NCBI GenBank assembly: GCA_964451305.1
Contig: CAYVHV010000008.1
Span: forward strand, 38,135-102,134
DNA from: SHLQ01 sp964451305
Lineage (GTDB): Bacteria > Actinomycetota > Acidimicrobiia > Acidimicrobiales > SHLQ01
Reading direction: 5' to 3'
DNA: 64,000 nt
Positions 29,901-37,297 of this stretch are shown here, in pieces (the first letter of the stretch is position 1; the number at the start of each line of letters is the position of its first letter). Made by a program: the position numbers and the translations under genes. A model generated the notes under the pieces. The model ran no database searches, had not been told where the DNA came from, and saw only the letters and a program-made list of their open reading frames with translations.

Positions 29901-32448
29901 CGACATCGTCAAACAGACGAACGACGTCGACAACAGCGAAGCACCTGGAGTCTTCATCGCCCCAGGAGACCCGGTCACCTGGACGTATACCGTCACCAAC
30001 GAAGGCAACGTCGAGCTCTCGGTAGAAGTCACCGATGACAACGGGACTCCAGCGGACACAACCGACGACTTCACCGCAACCCTCATCTCCGGGGACACGA
30101 ACAGCGATGGCCTCCTCGACCTCGACGAAACCTGGACCTTCGAAGCCACCGGCACCGCAATTTCCGGCCAATACCAAAACGACGCCACCGCCACCGGCAC
30201 CCCACCGGACGTCACCAACCCAGACGGCACCACCAGCCCAGCAACCCCCATCAGCGCAACCGACGACGACTTCTACTTCGGCACCGAGTCCGGTATCGAC
30301 ATCGTCAAACAGACAAACGCTGTCGACAACACCGAAGCACCCGGCGTCTTCATCGCCCCAGGAGACCCGGTCACCTGGACATACACGGTCACCAACGAAG
30401 GCAACACGGCGTTGAGCAACGTCGGCGTTTCCGATGACAACGGCACACCGGCCGACGCAACCGACGACTTCACCGCAACCCTCATCTCCGGCGACACGAA
30501 CAGCGATGGCCTCCTCGACCTCGACGAAACCTGGACCTTCGAAGCCACCGGCACCGCAATTTCCGGCCAATACCAAAACGACGCCACCGCCACCGGCACC
30601 CCACCGGACGTCACCAACCCAGACGGCACCACCAGCCCAGCAACCCCCATCAGCGCAACCGACGACGACTTCTACTTCGGCACCGAACCGAACATCGCCA
30701 TCACGAAATTCACGAACGGTTCGAACAACCCAACCGGTACCGGGCCATTCATCCTCGCCGGCGATGCGGTCACGTGGACCTATGGTGTCTCGAACCGCGG
30801 CAACGTTGCCCTTCGCGACATCATCATCACCGACGACAACGGAACACCTCTCGATACAACCGACGACTTCGTCGCAACCCTCGTCTCCGGCGATACGAAC
30901 AGCGATGGCCTCCTCGACCTCGACGAAACCTGGACCTTNNNNNNNNNNNNNNNNNNNNNNNNNNNNNNNNNNNNNNNNNNNNNNNNNNNNNNNNNNNNNN
31001 NNNNNNNNNNNNNNNNNNNNNNNNNNNNNNNNNNNNNNGGCACCGCAATTTCCGGCCAATACCAAAACGACGCCACCGCCACCGGCACCCCACTGGACGT
31101 CACCAACCCAGACGGCACCACCAGCCCAGCGACCCCCGTCGACGCAACTGACGACGACCGATACTTCGGCGCTGGACCTGCACTCTCGGTCGTGAAGGCT
31201 GTGAACGGCGACGATGCCAACGAGGCGCCAGGCATTCTCGTTCCGATTGGCGACGAGGTTTCGTGGGCCTACACGGTGACCAACACCGGGACGACTCCTC
31301 TGATCGACATCAACCTCTCCGATGACCAAGGCGTCGTCGTCACCTGTCCAGCAACGACCCTCGATATTGGTGAAACGATGGTCTGCACCGGCGCAGCCGA
31401 GGCAGCGACGGCCGGCCAGTACACCAACATTGGTACAGCCAGCGGAACCCCCGCAGAGCCGACCGGCTCACCCGGTGTGTTCACCGCTATCACGGACCCC
31501 GCAACCGGCGGACCGGTCGGACCAGTCACCGCAGACGACGCGGCGAACCACTTCGGTACCGGTCCCGCAATCGAGATCCAAAAGACCGTCTGCATCCTCG
31601 ATGACGCCACTTCTTGCGACATCGACAATGAAGATCATTGGGGCGAGAGCACCGTCATTGCCAATGGTGATGATGTTGTGTGGCGAATCCAGGTCATCAA
31701 CATCGGCAACATCGATCTGACAAATGTCGTCGTTACCGATCTACTCGCACCGGCATGTGAGCAGACTCGGACCCTCGTCGAGACGGGCGAGACATGGAGC
31801 TACACCTGTGCCGATAGCGGGACGACCGAACCAACGCTCAACACCGCATCGGTCGATGCCACCCCAGACGCCGATGGGTTCCTTCCCGTAACGAGTAGCG
31901 ATACCGCAGAGACGATCGACCCACCAGAACTTGAGCTCATCAAGTCCGTGGACCAGACCGAATTCATGGTCGGCACTACCGCCACATATGAGGTCGAGGT
32001 GACGAACACGGGCGAACTCGATGCGACCAACATCGAGATTCTCGACACGCTCCCCAACGGCCTTACGTCGATCTCGCTTCTCGATGGAGATCAGGCCTCC
32101 TATGACGCAGCCGACCACACGATTACGTGGTCGATCGCTGCGCTCGCGATCGGCGAGACCGTCTCGATCAGCTACACCGCCGAAGTCTCCTCGGCAGGCG
32201 ATCTCGTCAACGACGTCGCCATCATCAGCGACCACGAAGAGAACGACCTCGCCAACAACAGCGACAGCGTATTGATTACGGCGTCGCCAATTCCTGAACC
32301 AGATCCGCCAGCGCCCGAATCGGCGCCACCATTGGCATTCACCGGAGCGAACTCCGGCGCGATCGTGGTGTGGGGAGTATTCCTGCTCGCCCTCGGTCTC
32401 CTACTCGTCGTCCTTGCCCGCCGCCGTATCCTGAACACCCGGGCGTAG
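23974..32448 (+). CDS. Giant secreted, repeat-rich, sortase-anchored surface protein (contains assembly gap)
   Basis: About 2824 residues as assembled. A signal peptide (MRNLRILVVMAVVAATIAVF, ending SALA) follows GGAGGAGGG; the frame upstream to 23884 is not credible. The first roughly 1150 residues are Asp/Asn/Thr-rich beta domains. An SdrD-B-like domain sits near 1170-1290 (GDLVFLDADIDGAF). About ten DUF7507/DUF11-like beta repeats of about 120-133 residues follow (about 1330-2650), most with an EF-hand-like loop (DTNSDGLLDLDE). A final DUF11 domain precedes a Pro/Glu-rich spacer, LAFTG, a hydrophobic helix and a basic tail. The likely role is a cell-surface stalk or adhesin; no ligand can be named. 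The repeat block contains 100 Ns, so the true length is unknown. Confidence 0.88.
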   Translation: MRNLRILVVMAVVAATIAVFQLPSSALATGIDACFFRDLDGSSTQGDSVNAGASGEVAFTEPISVDLVDQTNGTTIAVATDPVTGCVEFPNLIDSANYQLNISYPPEYQSSPTGGDTDVVPGAAPTTAGDPFSATYNFTYQAGDDLSITGGVTGLPGLALGYFITPSGDELIETGTGPFDTSGSCPTQEPGDDCGEFDDVVRTNDVTTIGYTVTADNIPDPNINPLTDIIVEQVITPNLGAVVDVPSLHPNCLTTGVSPVSGIATDPSTGVITVTCNIGPKGNGTSILPMFVRTDGQAANGSSFVIDARVYSADDRAQVREDSLLDPVETFISASPRFDITKDNDASNPHNRVVFQQFTERVNPITGNTELGANYSWDISVLYDGGAKGQAALADPITFSDVIPPEFSGWLVTGCFNTPWATGSNLPSDDRPEEDWGTNGTWNCVADRANNEVDITVTGVDTDGDPVPTEGTNGNSLAAGPFVAFAGRVTIWYPLSDFYRTVDPDWELGDDPITGDYNLDNLITNFDPEDVTGQSNFLDADEPTENNDRSVNVRISEAGGFNKHVGSYEWADARIPDGSITTGSVWPCNANLIPEGSLLSGQTQACSSGDAPVQPGERAHFWFWSRNNGSIPWPSENFALCDAFDNSTLSLTTWTGGQPVVIRGSFPANAYIIEYATAEFNDDVTANDWTNQLAAIRDCTAPNNDWSTDPLSFDPDPTTSFESIGMIRVRLDPTVVSEVAPSEFVQVSFPVEVRDTFNGGPNDGASIPVDTILANNGNRRFNTAGYSATQFDAENYTPSAWGERLFLNRHQVRVSKTASIDPTSPTDDDLANVEGADTVVWWLQPGVTAVTPAIAPNVQIIDTLPAGITFDAFCQASQAYPDPDVVLTSVTPNPDGTTTLLFDLGDRQTNEPIGPIPVCTTVDNFLDPGTDLTNNVVIMSDTDISPEGTRSDERTISVIASGELQLLKEVDSPLELQLDTQTFTIGWSNLSDDFDFQAPDIIDVWPYNGDSVNPLNQRTEFDSNFTGSYELTAWMPQPTTTLSSGATSPTAGTWYYTADDPNTVPYDADHPDNDLAVAGGVTWCTQAELTAGLAPCTFTFSDSTGVRFVQTEILESRSNVTVSYTFQAGTAIDPNQPGDRYVNRFAARTGSVSDLIRSNEVLVQVLSMSLGDLVFLDADIDGAFTSGVDVPVQGTAVELWIDNGAGTFVPFGTTTTDTNGRYIFEDLLQGIYEVRIPNTELNGGTLDTLTQTVNALPADNDDNEDVDQQATDSGLGYTTSGPVTLSANTVIDPPLGLEPVGENVANIGSPLTFDNLTNLTVDLGFRGDPAVEIVKEVCDSALGSCDLDTDPLDPNDGWVETVVVPFTNTAQWRVTIRNTGFEVLTNVAVTDPIEPDCTQPAGSIPDLGIGEFYSYVCSTNDVVADILNTALVNAEGLGSGTEVQDDDSAAVETPPADPDIEVTKSVNGDDAQTAPGIFLNPGAPVTFTYEVTTAAGTVPLANITVADDNGTPLDATDDFTATFVSGDTDGDDRLDLGETWLFEATGFTAITGQYANWATATGVPVTPGATALSDLDPSHYFGLDAGSELTKFVNTDDANSAPGISIPAGDPVSFTYLVENTGNSELSVVSFTDDAGTPADLTDDWTPIFVSGDTDGDGLLDITESWTYTHTGEVAISGQYTNVAEITLADPLGNESISSDPANYFGTEPAFALEKSTNGVDADVDPVLIAEDGPVLWEYVLANTGNAAISNPRVSDDNGTPTDLTDDFFAAFVSGDTNNNGVLDVTESWIFEATGTATELAYTNSATASGIGPAGLDEDGDVIPGIALDAEDPSGYIVASPGIDVVKVTNGVDSSTAPGVYLEVGDPVTWTYTVTNTGDVPLSNVGVSDDNGTPADATDDFTATLISGDTNSDGLLDLDETWTFEATGTAISGQYQNDATATGTPPDVTNPDGTTSPATPISATDDDFYFGTESGIDIVKQTNDVDNSEAPGVFIAPGDPVTWTYTVTNEGNVELSVEVTDDNGTPADTTDDFTATLISGDTNSDGLLDLDETWTFEATGTAISGQYQNDATATGTPPDVTNPDGTTSPATPISATDDDFYFGTESGIDIVKQTNAVDNTEAPGVFIAPGDPVTWTYTVTNEGNTALSNVGVSDDNGTPADATDDFTATLISGDTNSDGLLDLDETWTFEATGTAISGQYQNDATATGTPPDVTNPDGTTSPATPISATDDDFYFGTEPNIAITKFTNGSNNPTGTGPFILAGDAVTWTYGVSNRGNVALRDIIITDDNGTPLDTTDDFVATLVSGDTNSDGLLDLDETWTXXXXXXXXXXXXXXXXXXXXXXXXXXXXXXXXXXGTAISGQYQNDATATGTPLDVTNPDGTTSPATPVDATDDDRYFGAGPALSVVKAVNGDDANEAPGILVPIGDEVSWAYTVTNTGTTPLIDINLSDDQGVVVTCPATTLDIGETMVCTGAAEAATAGQYTNIGTASGTPAEPTGSPGVFTAITDPATGGPVGPVTADDAANHFGTGPAIEIQKTVCILDDATSCDIDNEDHWGESTVIANGDDVVWRIQVINIGNIDLTNVVVTDLLAPACEQTRTLVETGETWSYTCADSGTTEPTLNTASVDATPDADGFLPVTSSDTAETIDPPELELIKSVDQTEFMVGTTATYEVEVTNTGELDATNIEILDTLPNGLTSISLLDGDQASYDAADHTITWSIAALAIGETVSISYTAEVSSAGDLVNDVAIISDHEENDLANNSDSVLITASPIPEPDPPAPESAPPLAFTGANSGAIVVWGVFLLALGLLLVVLARRRILNTRA
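29482..31164 (+). repeat. Near-identical ~399-nt tandem repeats inside the surface-protein gene
   Basis: Units begin at 29482 (133 codons), 29881 (132), 30277 (133) and 30676 (interrupted by the gap). The last two thirds of each unit are almost identical at the DNA level, down to synonymous positions, while neighbouring repeats outside this block differ widely. That indicates recent duplication or gene conversion. Confidence 0.92.
30939..31038. other. Assembly gap (100 N) within the repeat array
   Basis: The flanks end and resume inside the same repeat motif. Intact copies have exactly 10 nt between these flanks, so the gap equals 10 nt, or 10 nt plus a multiple of about 399 nt. The 100-N run is a placeholder that happens to keep the reading frame. 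Confidence 0.97.
32332..32445 (+). other. Cell-wall sorting signal of LAXTG type (LAFTG)
   Basis: LAFTG begins near residue 2787 and is followed by a hydrophobic stretch (VVWGVFLLALGLLLVVLA) and the basic end RRRILNTRA, with a Pro-rich spacer before it. Class E sortases of high-GC Gram-positives are known to prefer LAXTG over LPXTG. No sortase gene lies in the window. Confidence 0.75.
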
Positions 32449-32466
32449 TCGCCTAACTCGCGTGCC

Positions 32467-33318
32467 TTAGCTCAGCTGAGAAAGCGCGCGTTCGACCGCT
32501 GTCACATATCCGCCACCAAACTTGATGGCGTGGACGACCAAGGGTGCAAGCTGGTGTACATCGACGCGGTCATGCCACCCATCGGCGAGGGGATACTCCT
32601 CGTCGTAGGCAGCGAACGCCTCCGCGCCGAACCCACCAAAGAGCCGCATCATGACGAGGTCGAACTCGCGATGTCCCCCGTGAGCGGCAGGGTCGACAAG
32701 CCAGCTGTGCCCGTCGATGTCGACGACTCGGTTGCCCGCCCAAAGATCGCCGTGGAGCCTGGCTGGCGGTTCATCGGCAGCGCCAAACTCGTCGAGCCTC
32801 TCCGCTACCTCGCTGAGCTGATCGATGGACGTTTGCGAGAGGGCGCCACGGTCGTGCGCGAGCTTGGCCAGCGGATAGAGACGCTGGTTTGCAAAGAACT
32901 CGACCCATGTCTCGCATGGCTCATTGGGCAACGCTTGGCTACCGGTGGTTCGATGATCATCTCGACCGAAAAATGGCGCACCGGAAGCGTGCAATCGCGC
33001 CAAACCTCGACCGAACTGCGCCTCGCGTTCAGGCGTTGATCGGCCACCGACATCGACCCAATCGAGAATGAGCATTGCAGGAGCGTCGTCGGTTACAGCG
33101 ACGACGCTCGCGACGTTGCACTCCTCAGGCTCTGCCAACCAGCGGAGTCCGGCAGCCTCGGTGGAGAAGAATCCCGGTGGCGGGTCGGTGTGGGTCTTGG
33201 CAAAGACGGTTCTGCCATCGTCGAGGGAGACTCGATAGGCAGTGGCGAAGTCACCGCCGGAAACAGGCTGCATCGAGACGACGCCTGCGCCGGTAAGTTC
33301 GGTAATCCGATGCTTCAC
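32467..33318 (-). CDS. Fructosamine kinase-family protein
   Basis: An aminoglycoside-phosphotransferase-fold kinase of 283 residues: AKTHTDPPPGFFSTEAAGL (ATP-site Lys and Glu), the catalytic loop LHGDLWAGN, then LVDPAAHGGHREFDLVMMRLFGGF, the fructosamine kinase signature. These enzymes phosphorylate ketoamines on glycated amines or proteins and so help repair glycation. The start overlaps the upstream cupin stop by 4 nt. The gene converges on the surface-protein gene with only 18 nt between them. Confidence 0.87.
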   Translation of the reverse strand: MKHRITELTGAGVVSMQPVSGGDFATAYRVSLDDGRTVFAKTHTDPPPGFFSTEAAGLRWLAEPEECNVASVVAVTDDAPAMLILDWVDVGGRSTPEREAQFGRGLARLHASGAPFFGRDDHRTTGSQALPNEPCETWVEFFANQRLYPLAKLAHDRGALSQTSIDQLSEVAERLDEFGAADEPPARLHGDLWAGNRVVDIDGHSWLVDPAAHGGHREFDLVMMRLFGGFGAEAFAAYDEEYPLADGWHDRVDVHQLAPLVVHAIKFGGGYVTAVERALSQLS

Positions 33319-33725
33319 AGCTCTCTCGTGCGGTGTTCGGTCCCCATCCCAGCGGTGATGAACACCGCCGTTGCTGATTCGGCCACATTGGCGGTGTGCC
33401 AGGTACCTGGCTCGTTGATCGCGTATTCACCGGGCGAAAGCGTTGTGGCCCGTTCGGTCCCGTCAATCTCTTGGATGAGCTCGATCGAACCTGCGGTACA
33501 CAGGACGACCTCAGCGCCGAGCGGGTGCATCTCCCACACGTCCCATGAGTTGGTGAACGTGTGCATCGAGACGAGGCGACCTTCCACCCCGTCGATATCG
33601 CCATGGCGCTCGCCGTATCCCTGATACCACTCCATCTCGCCGGTGAAGAGCGGTTCGGAAACCGCCGTCGCTCCTAGGCCGAGGTGGATTGGATTGTGTG
33701 GAAGGTTGTTCGGCGACGTCGTCAT
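33315..33725 (-). CDS. Cupin-domain protein
   Basis: A small beta-barrel protein of 136 residues. The WEMHPLGAEVVLCTAGSIEL strand pair and the LSPGEYAINEPGTWHTANV motif carry the usual cupin turns and a metal-type histidine. The ATG was chosen because the frame upstream is arginine/serine-rich and shadow-like. It is coupled to the fructosamine kinase-like gene, which suggests a shared sugar-adduct-related role, but no substrate can be assigned. Confidence 0.75.
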   Translation of the reverse strand: MTTSPNNLPHNPIHLGLGATAVSEPLFTGEMEWYQGYGERHGDIDGVEGRLVSMHTFTNSWDVWEMHPLGAEVVLCTAGSIELIQEIDGTERATTLSPGEYAINEPGTWHTANVAESATAVFITAGMGTEHRTREL

Positions 33726-33778
33726 TTCGACAACCCTAGAACATGACGACAAACCACGTTTGGCCGCTGGGGATCTGG

Positions 33779-36700
33779 CTAGCGGAAGTCTCGGGAGGCG
33801 ATCGGAGCGACCATCGAGAACTCGACGAGTTTGTCCGCAACAACGTTGATGACGCCTTCTGCAATCTCGACCCTCCCTCGCACGATGAGCGCTATTGCCT
33901 TGAGTGCAACGTGTTTGTGCCGTTGCCAACAGCCCTGCGAGACGATCACGTTGATCAGACCGTGTTCGTCTTCGAGGTTGAGAAATGTCGTCCCAGCTGC
34001 GGTCGCTGGACGCTGACGATGTGTCACCACACCAGCGATCAGGATGCGGTCACCGGAGGTTTGAGTGCGAAGGTCACATGACGGCAACACACCGAGCTTG
34101 TCGAGGTCTCCCCGGTAGTAGACGGTCGGATGTCCATCGGGAGCAACGCCGGTAGCCCAAAGGTTGGCGAGCGAGATCTCCCGATCGCTCATGCCGGGCA
34201 ACTGCGGCGCTTCGGTCCCGGTGATGATGCCCGGTAACCGAGCATTGGAAGCCTGGGCAGCAGCGCCTGCCTGCCATAGCGACGATCGCCGGTCGCCGAA
34301 GGCACCAGCGGTAGCCAGCGCTTCAAGTACTTCGACCGAGCATCCCGTACGCCGCTTCACGTCCTCGATCGATGCCCATGGCCGTCCGTGGTCCAGCGCC
34401 TCTGCCAGATCGTCGCCGACATGACGTACCGAACCAATACCTAAACGCACCGCTGGCCCACCTTCGCCCCACCGAGATGGGTCTACCCCGGCTCCGTGTC
34501 GGAACGCCGGGTCGTCTACGGGGCCATCGGTCCACTCGAGAGTCGCCTGCGCTCCTGACCGGTTGATATCAGGTGTGAGAACTTCAACCCCATGACGACG
34601 AGCATCGCCAACCAGCGAGTGCGGCGAGTAGAAACCCATGGGCTGTGCGTTGAGCAACGCCGCGCAGAACGCCGCCGGGTAGTACCGCTTCAACCACGAC
34701 GATGCGTACACAAGGTACGCGAACGACACCGAGTGGCTTTCGGGAAATCCATAGTTTGCAAACGCCGCCAATTTCTCCCAGATCTGATCGGCGACATCTC
34801 CAACAATCCCTCGTTCGTGCATCCCGTCATACAGCCGCTGTTTGATCTCCTCCATCCGCTTTCGACTGCGCTTTGACCCCATTGCCTGACGAAGCTGATC
34901 GGCTTCAGCAGGGCTGAAGCCGGAGACATCGATCGCCATCTGCATCAGTTGTTCTTGAAAAAGCGGGATGCCGAGTGTTTTCGACAACGACTTCTCGAGA
35001 AGCGGGTGCAGGTAGGTCACTGGTTCGGTGCCATTGCGGCGCCGGATGTAGGGGTGCACGGACCCACCCTGGATAGGGCCGGGACGAATGAGCGCGATCT
35101 CGACGACGAGGTCATAAAACGTGCGGGGTTTAAGCCGCGGCAACGTCGCCATCTGCGCTCGCGACTCGATCTGAAAAACCCCGATCGTGTCGGCACGACA
35201 CAACATGTCGTAGACCTCTGGATCTTGGGGCATCGACGCCATATCGATATCGGTTTCGTGCACATCGGCAATGAAGTCGATCGCATAATGAACCGCCGAC
35301 AACATCCCGAGGCCCAGCAGATCGAACTTGACGAGACCGGTACGGGCACAATCCTCTTTGTCCCACTGGAGCACGCTGCGATTCTCCATACGCGCCCACT
35401 CGACTGGACAGACCTCGACCACCGGCCGATCACAAATGACCATGCCCCCCGAGTGAATGCCCAAATGTCGAGGCGCATGTTCAAGTTCGGTTGCGAGCTC
35501 GGCGACGTCTTCGGGAAAAGAGTTCGCTTGTGATCTGAGCCCACTCCAACCGTCGAGCTTCTTCGAGAACGCGTCTTGCTGACCAACCGCATAACCAAGT
35601 GCCTTGGCCATGTCGCGAACCGACGACTTCGCCCGATAGGTGATGACATTGGCGACCTGTGCCGCGTGCTCGCGCCCATACCGCTCGTAGACGTATTGGA
35701 TGACCTCTTCGCGACGATTGGACTCGATATCGATATCGATATCGGGAGGGCCATCACGCTCGGGCGAGAGAAAGCGTTCGAACAACAGACCGAGGGCGAC
35801 CGCATCGGCATTTGTAATACCCAGTGCGTAACAGACCGCCGAGTTCGCCGCCGAACCCCGTCCTTGGCAGTAGATATCGCTCCGACGGCAGAAGTCGACG
35901 ATGTCGGAGACGATCAGAAAGTAGCCGGGAAAGCCCAGCGATTGAATCAAATCGAGCTCGTGAGCAATCTGGGCGTAGGCACCGGGCACACGTTCGCTGC
36001 TCTCCATCCCATACCGCTGGCGAGCTCCCCGACGAGTGAGTTCTCGAAGCCACGACATCTCATCGTGACCATCAGGACATGGATACGGCGGCAGGTTCGG
36101 CGCAACCAACTGCAGATCGAACGCGCACTCCTGTGCGATCTCGATTCCGGCCTGGATCGCTCCTGGGTAGCGTTCGAAACGGCGAACCTGTTCGATACCG
36201 GTTCGCAGGTGTGCTGTTGACGCAGCGGGAAGCCAACCATCGTGTTCCTCGAGCGACCGCCGGTGTCCCACTGCTGACAGTGCTGTGGCGAGCTTGCGAT
36301 CGCTCTGTCGTGCGTATCGGACATCGTTCGTTGCTACGACGGTGAGATCTCGCTCGAGGCCCAGGCGTACGAGAGCATCGTTGCGGGTGCTACATATCGG
36401 GGTCGAATGGTCCCAGATCTCAACGGCGAGGTTCGCCCGGCCGAACGCGTTGATCAACAAATCGAGTTTCCGTTGAGCTGCTATCGGCCCGTCTGCGATG
36501 AGCGCCCGATTGAGAGGCCCATATTCGGAACTGGTCAACACCATCCAATGGCCTTCGGCCAGCTCAGCCAAACGGTCGAGCGTGTACCGCGGCGCCCCCT
36601 TCTCCCCCGCCATCTGTCCTTCGCTGATCGCACGCCCCAACCGTGCGTACCCTTCAGGTCCCCGCGCCAAGACCACCAGATCGGCAGTGCCAGCAACATC

Positions 36701-37201
36701 GAGTGGACCGGCAGTACCGAGGCTTTGCACACGCAATTCAGCGCCAAAGACCGTTGCTAACCCGTGCTCGCGGGCAGCCTCGGCGAACCGCACGACGCCG
36801 TAGAATCCGTTGCGATCGGTGAGCGCTAGGGAAGTAAGCCCGAGCCGTACCGCTTCTTCGACCAGCCCCTCGGGATCAGAAGATCCGTCGAGAAAACTGA
36901 AGTTCGAATGGCAGTGGAGTTCCGCATACGCTGCGACGTCACTGGGCTGTTGTTTCGAGCTGGCGTGGTCGACAGAGCCGTACTCTCCCCCGTTCTGGGA
37001 CACACCGTTCTGGAACTCTTCAGGGACTTCGTACGCATCTCGTTTGCGCGACCACGCCGGGCTATCACCTCCGGTTTGCTCAACCCCGTGTTTGCTTCGG
37101 TCCGGGTCTCGCCTGCGTCGAGCTGACGCAGGTGTACGGCCACGATCGGAAAGGGTTCGTTCAAGCTCGGACCAGGGAACTGGTGGGTTTTGCCATCCCA
37201 T
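33779..37201 (-). CDS. dnaE2: Error-prone DNA polymerase DnaE2 (ImuC)
   Basis: The C-family translesion polymerase of the mutasome. With the ATG giving MGWQNPPVPWSELE (a DnaE2-type N-terminus) it has 1140 residues. The PHP domain starts at YAELHCHSNFSFLDG, the polymerase palm has GPPDIDIDIESNRREEV with catalytic aspartates, and FANYGFPESHSVSFAYLVY is in the fingers region. A C-terminal OB fold (ILIAGVVTHRQRP) follows. It works with ImuA' and ImuB, encoded about 4-6 kb away. An SOS box lies 18-33 nt before the start, so LexA control is expected. Confidence 0.95.
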   Translation of the reverse strand: MGWQNPPVPWSELERTLSDRGRTPASARRRRDPDRSKHGVEQTGGDSPAWSRKRDAYEVPEEFQNGVSQNGGEYGSVDHASSKQQPSDVAAYAELHCHSNFSFLDGSSDPEGLVEEAVRLGLTSLALTDRNGFYGVVRFAEAAREHGLATVFGAELRVQSLGTAGPLDVAGTADLVVLARGPEGYARLGRAISEGQMAGEKGAPRYTLDRLAELAEGHWMVLTSSEYGPLNRALIADGPIAAQRKLDLLINAFGRANLAVEIWDHSTPICSTRNDALVRLGLERDLTVVATNDVRYARQSDRKLATALSAVGHRRSLEEHDGWLPAASTAHLRTGIEQVRRFERYPGAIQAGIEIAQECAFDLQLVAPNLPPYPCPDGHDEMSWLRELTRRGARQRYGMESSERVPGAYAQIAHELDLIQSLGFPGYFLIVSDIVDFCRRSDIYCQGRGSAANSAVCYALGITNADAVALGLLFERFLSPERDGPPDIDIDIESNRREEVIQYVYERYGREHAAQVANVITYRAKSSVRDMAKALGYAVGQQDAFSKKLDGWSGLRSQANSFPEDVAELATELEHAPRHLGIHSGGMVICDRPVVEVCPVEWARMENRSVLQWDKEDCARTGLVKFDLLGLGMLSAVHYAIDFIADVHETDIDMASMPQDPEVYDMLCRADTIGVFQIESRAQMATLPRLKPRTFYDLVVEIALIRPGPIQGGSVHPYIRRRNGTEPVTYLHPLLEKSLSKTLGIPLFQEQLMQMAIDVSGFSPAEADQLRQAMGSKRSRKRMEEIKQRLYDGMHERGIVGDVADQIWEKLAAFANYGFPESHSVSFAYLVYASSWLKRYYPAAFCAALLNAQPMGFYSPHSLVGDARRHGVEVLTPDINRSGAQATLEWTDGPVDDPAFRHGAGVDPSRWGEGGPAVRLGIGSVRHVGDDLAEALDHGRPWASIEDVKRRTGCSVEVLEALATAGAFGDRRSSLWQAGAAAQASNARLPGIITGTEAPQLPGMSDREISLANLWATGVAPDGHPTVYYRGDLDKLGVLPSCDLRTQTSGDRILIAGVVTHRQRPATAAGTTFLNLEDEHGLINVIVSQGCWQRHKHVALKAIALIVRGRVEIAEGVINVVADKLVEFSMVAPIASRDFR

Positions 37202-37218
37202 AAGGGTTCGCGAGGTTA

Positions 37219-37234
37219 TCGAACATTTGTTCGC
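37219..37234. promoter_or_regulatory. LexA (SOS) box of dnaE2
   Basis: TCGAACATTTGTTCGC matches the actinobacterial consensus TCGAAC-N4-GTTCGA at all positions but the last. It lies between the cyclase gene and dnaE2, just upstream of the dnaE2 ATG. Confidence 0.9.
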
Positions 37235-37297
37235 TAACGCAACCTTTGCCACGTTCGCGCCACGAGTATTTCCTCACACTCCCACTACACCGTTCCC

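Noticed and set aside
30939..31038. A true frameshift or domain boundary in the surface protein
   Set aside because: The N run is a scaffold gap of conventional size, and the reading frame and repeat phase agree on both sides.
29119..31329. A 736-codon open frame on the minus strand across the repeats
   Set aside because: It is a by-product of the repeated Asp/Thr-rich coding sequence on the plus strand. It has monotonous repeat composition, spans the N gap, and has no start signal.
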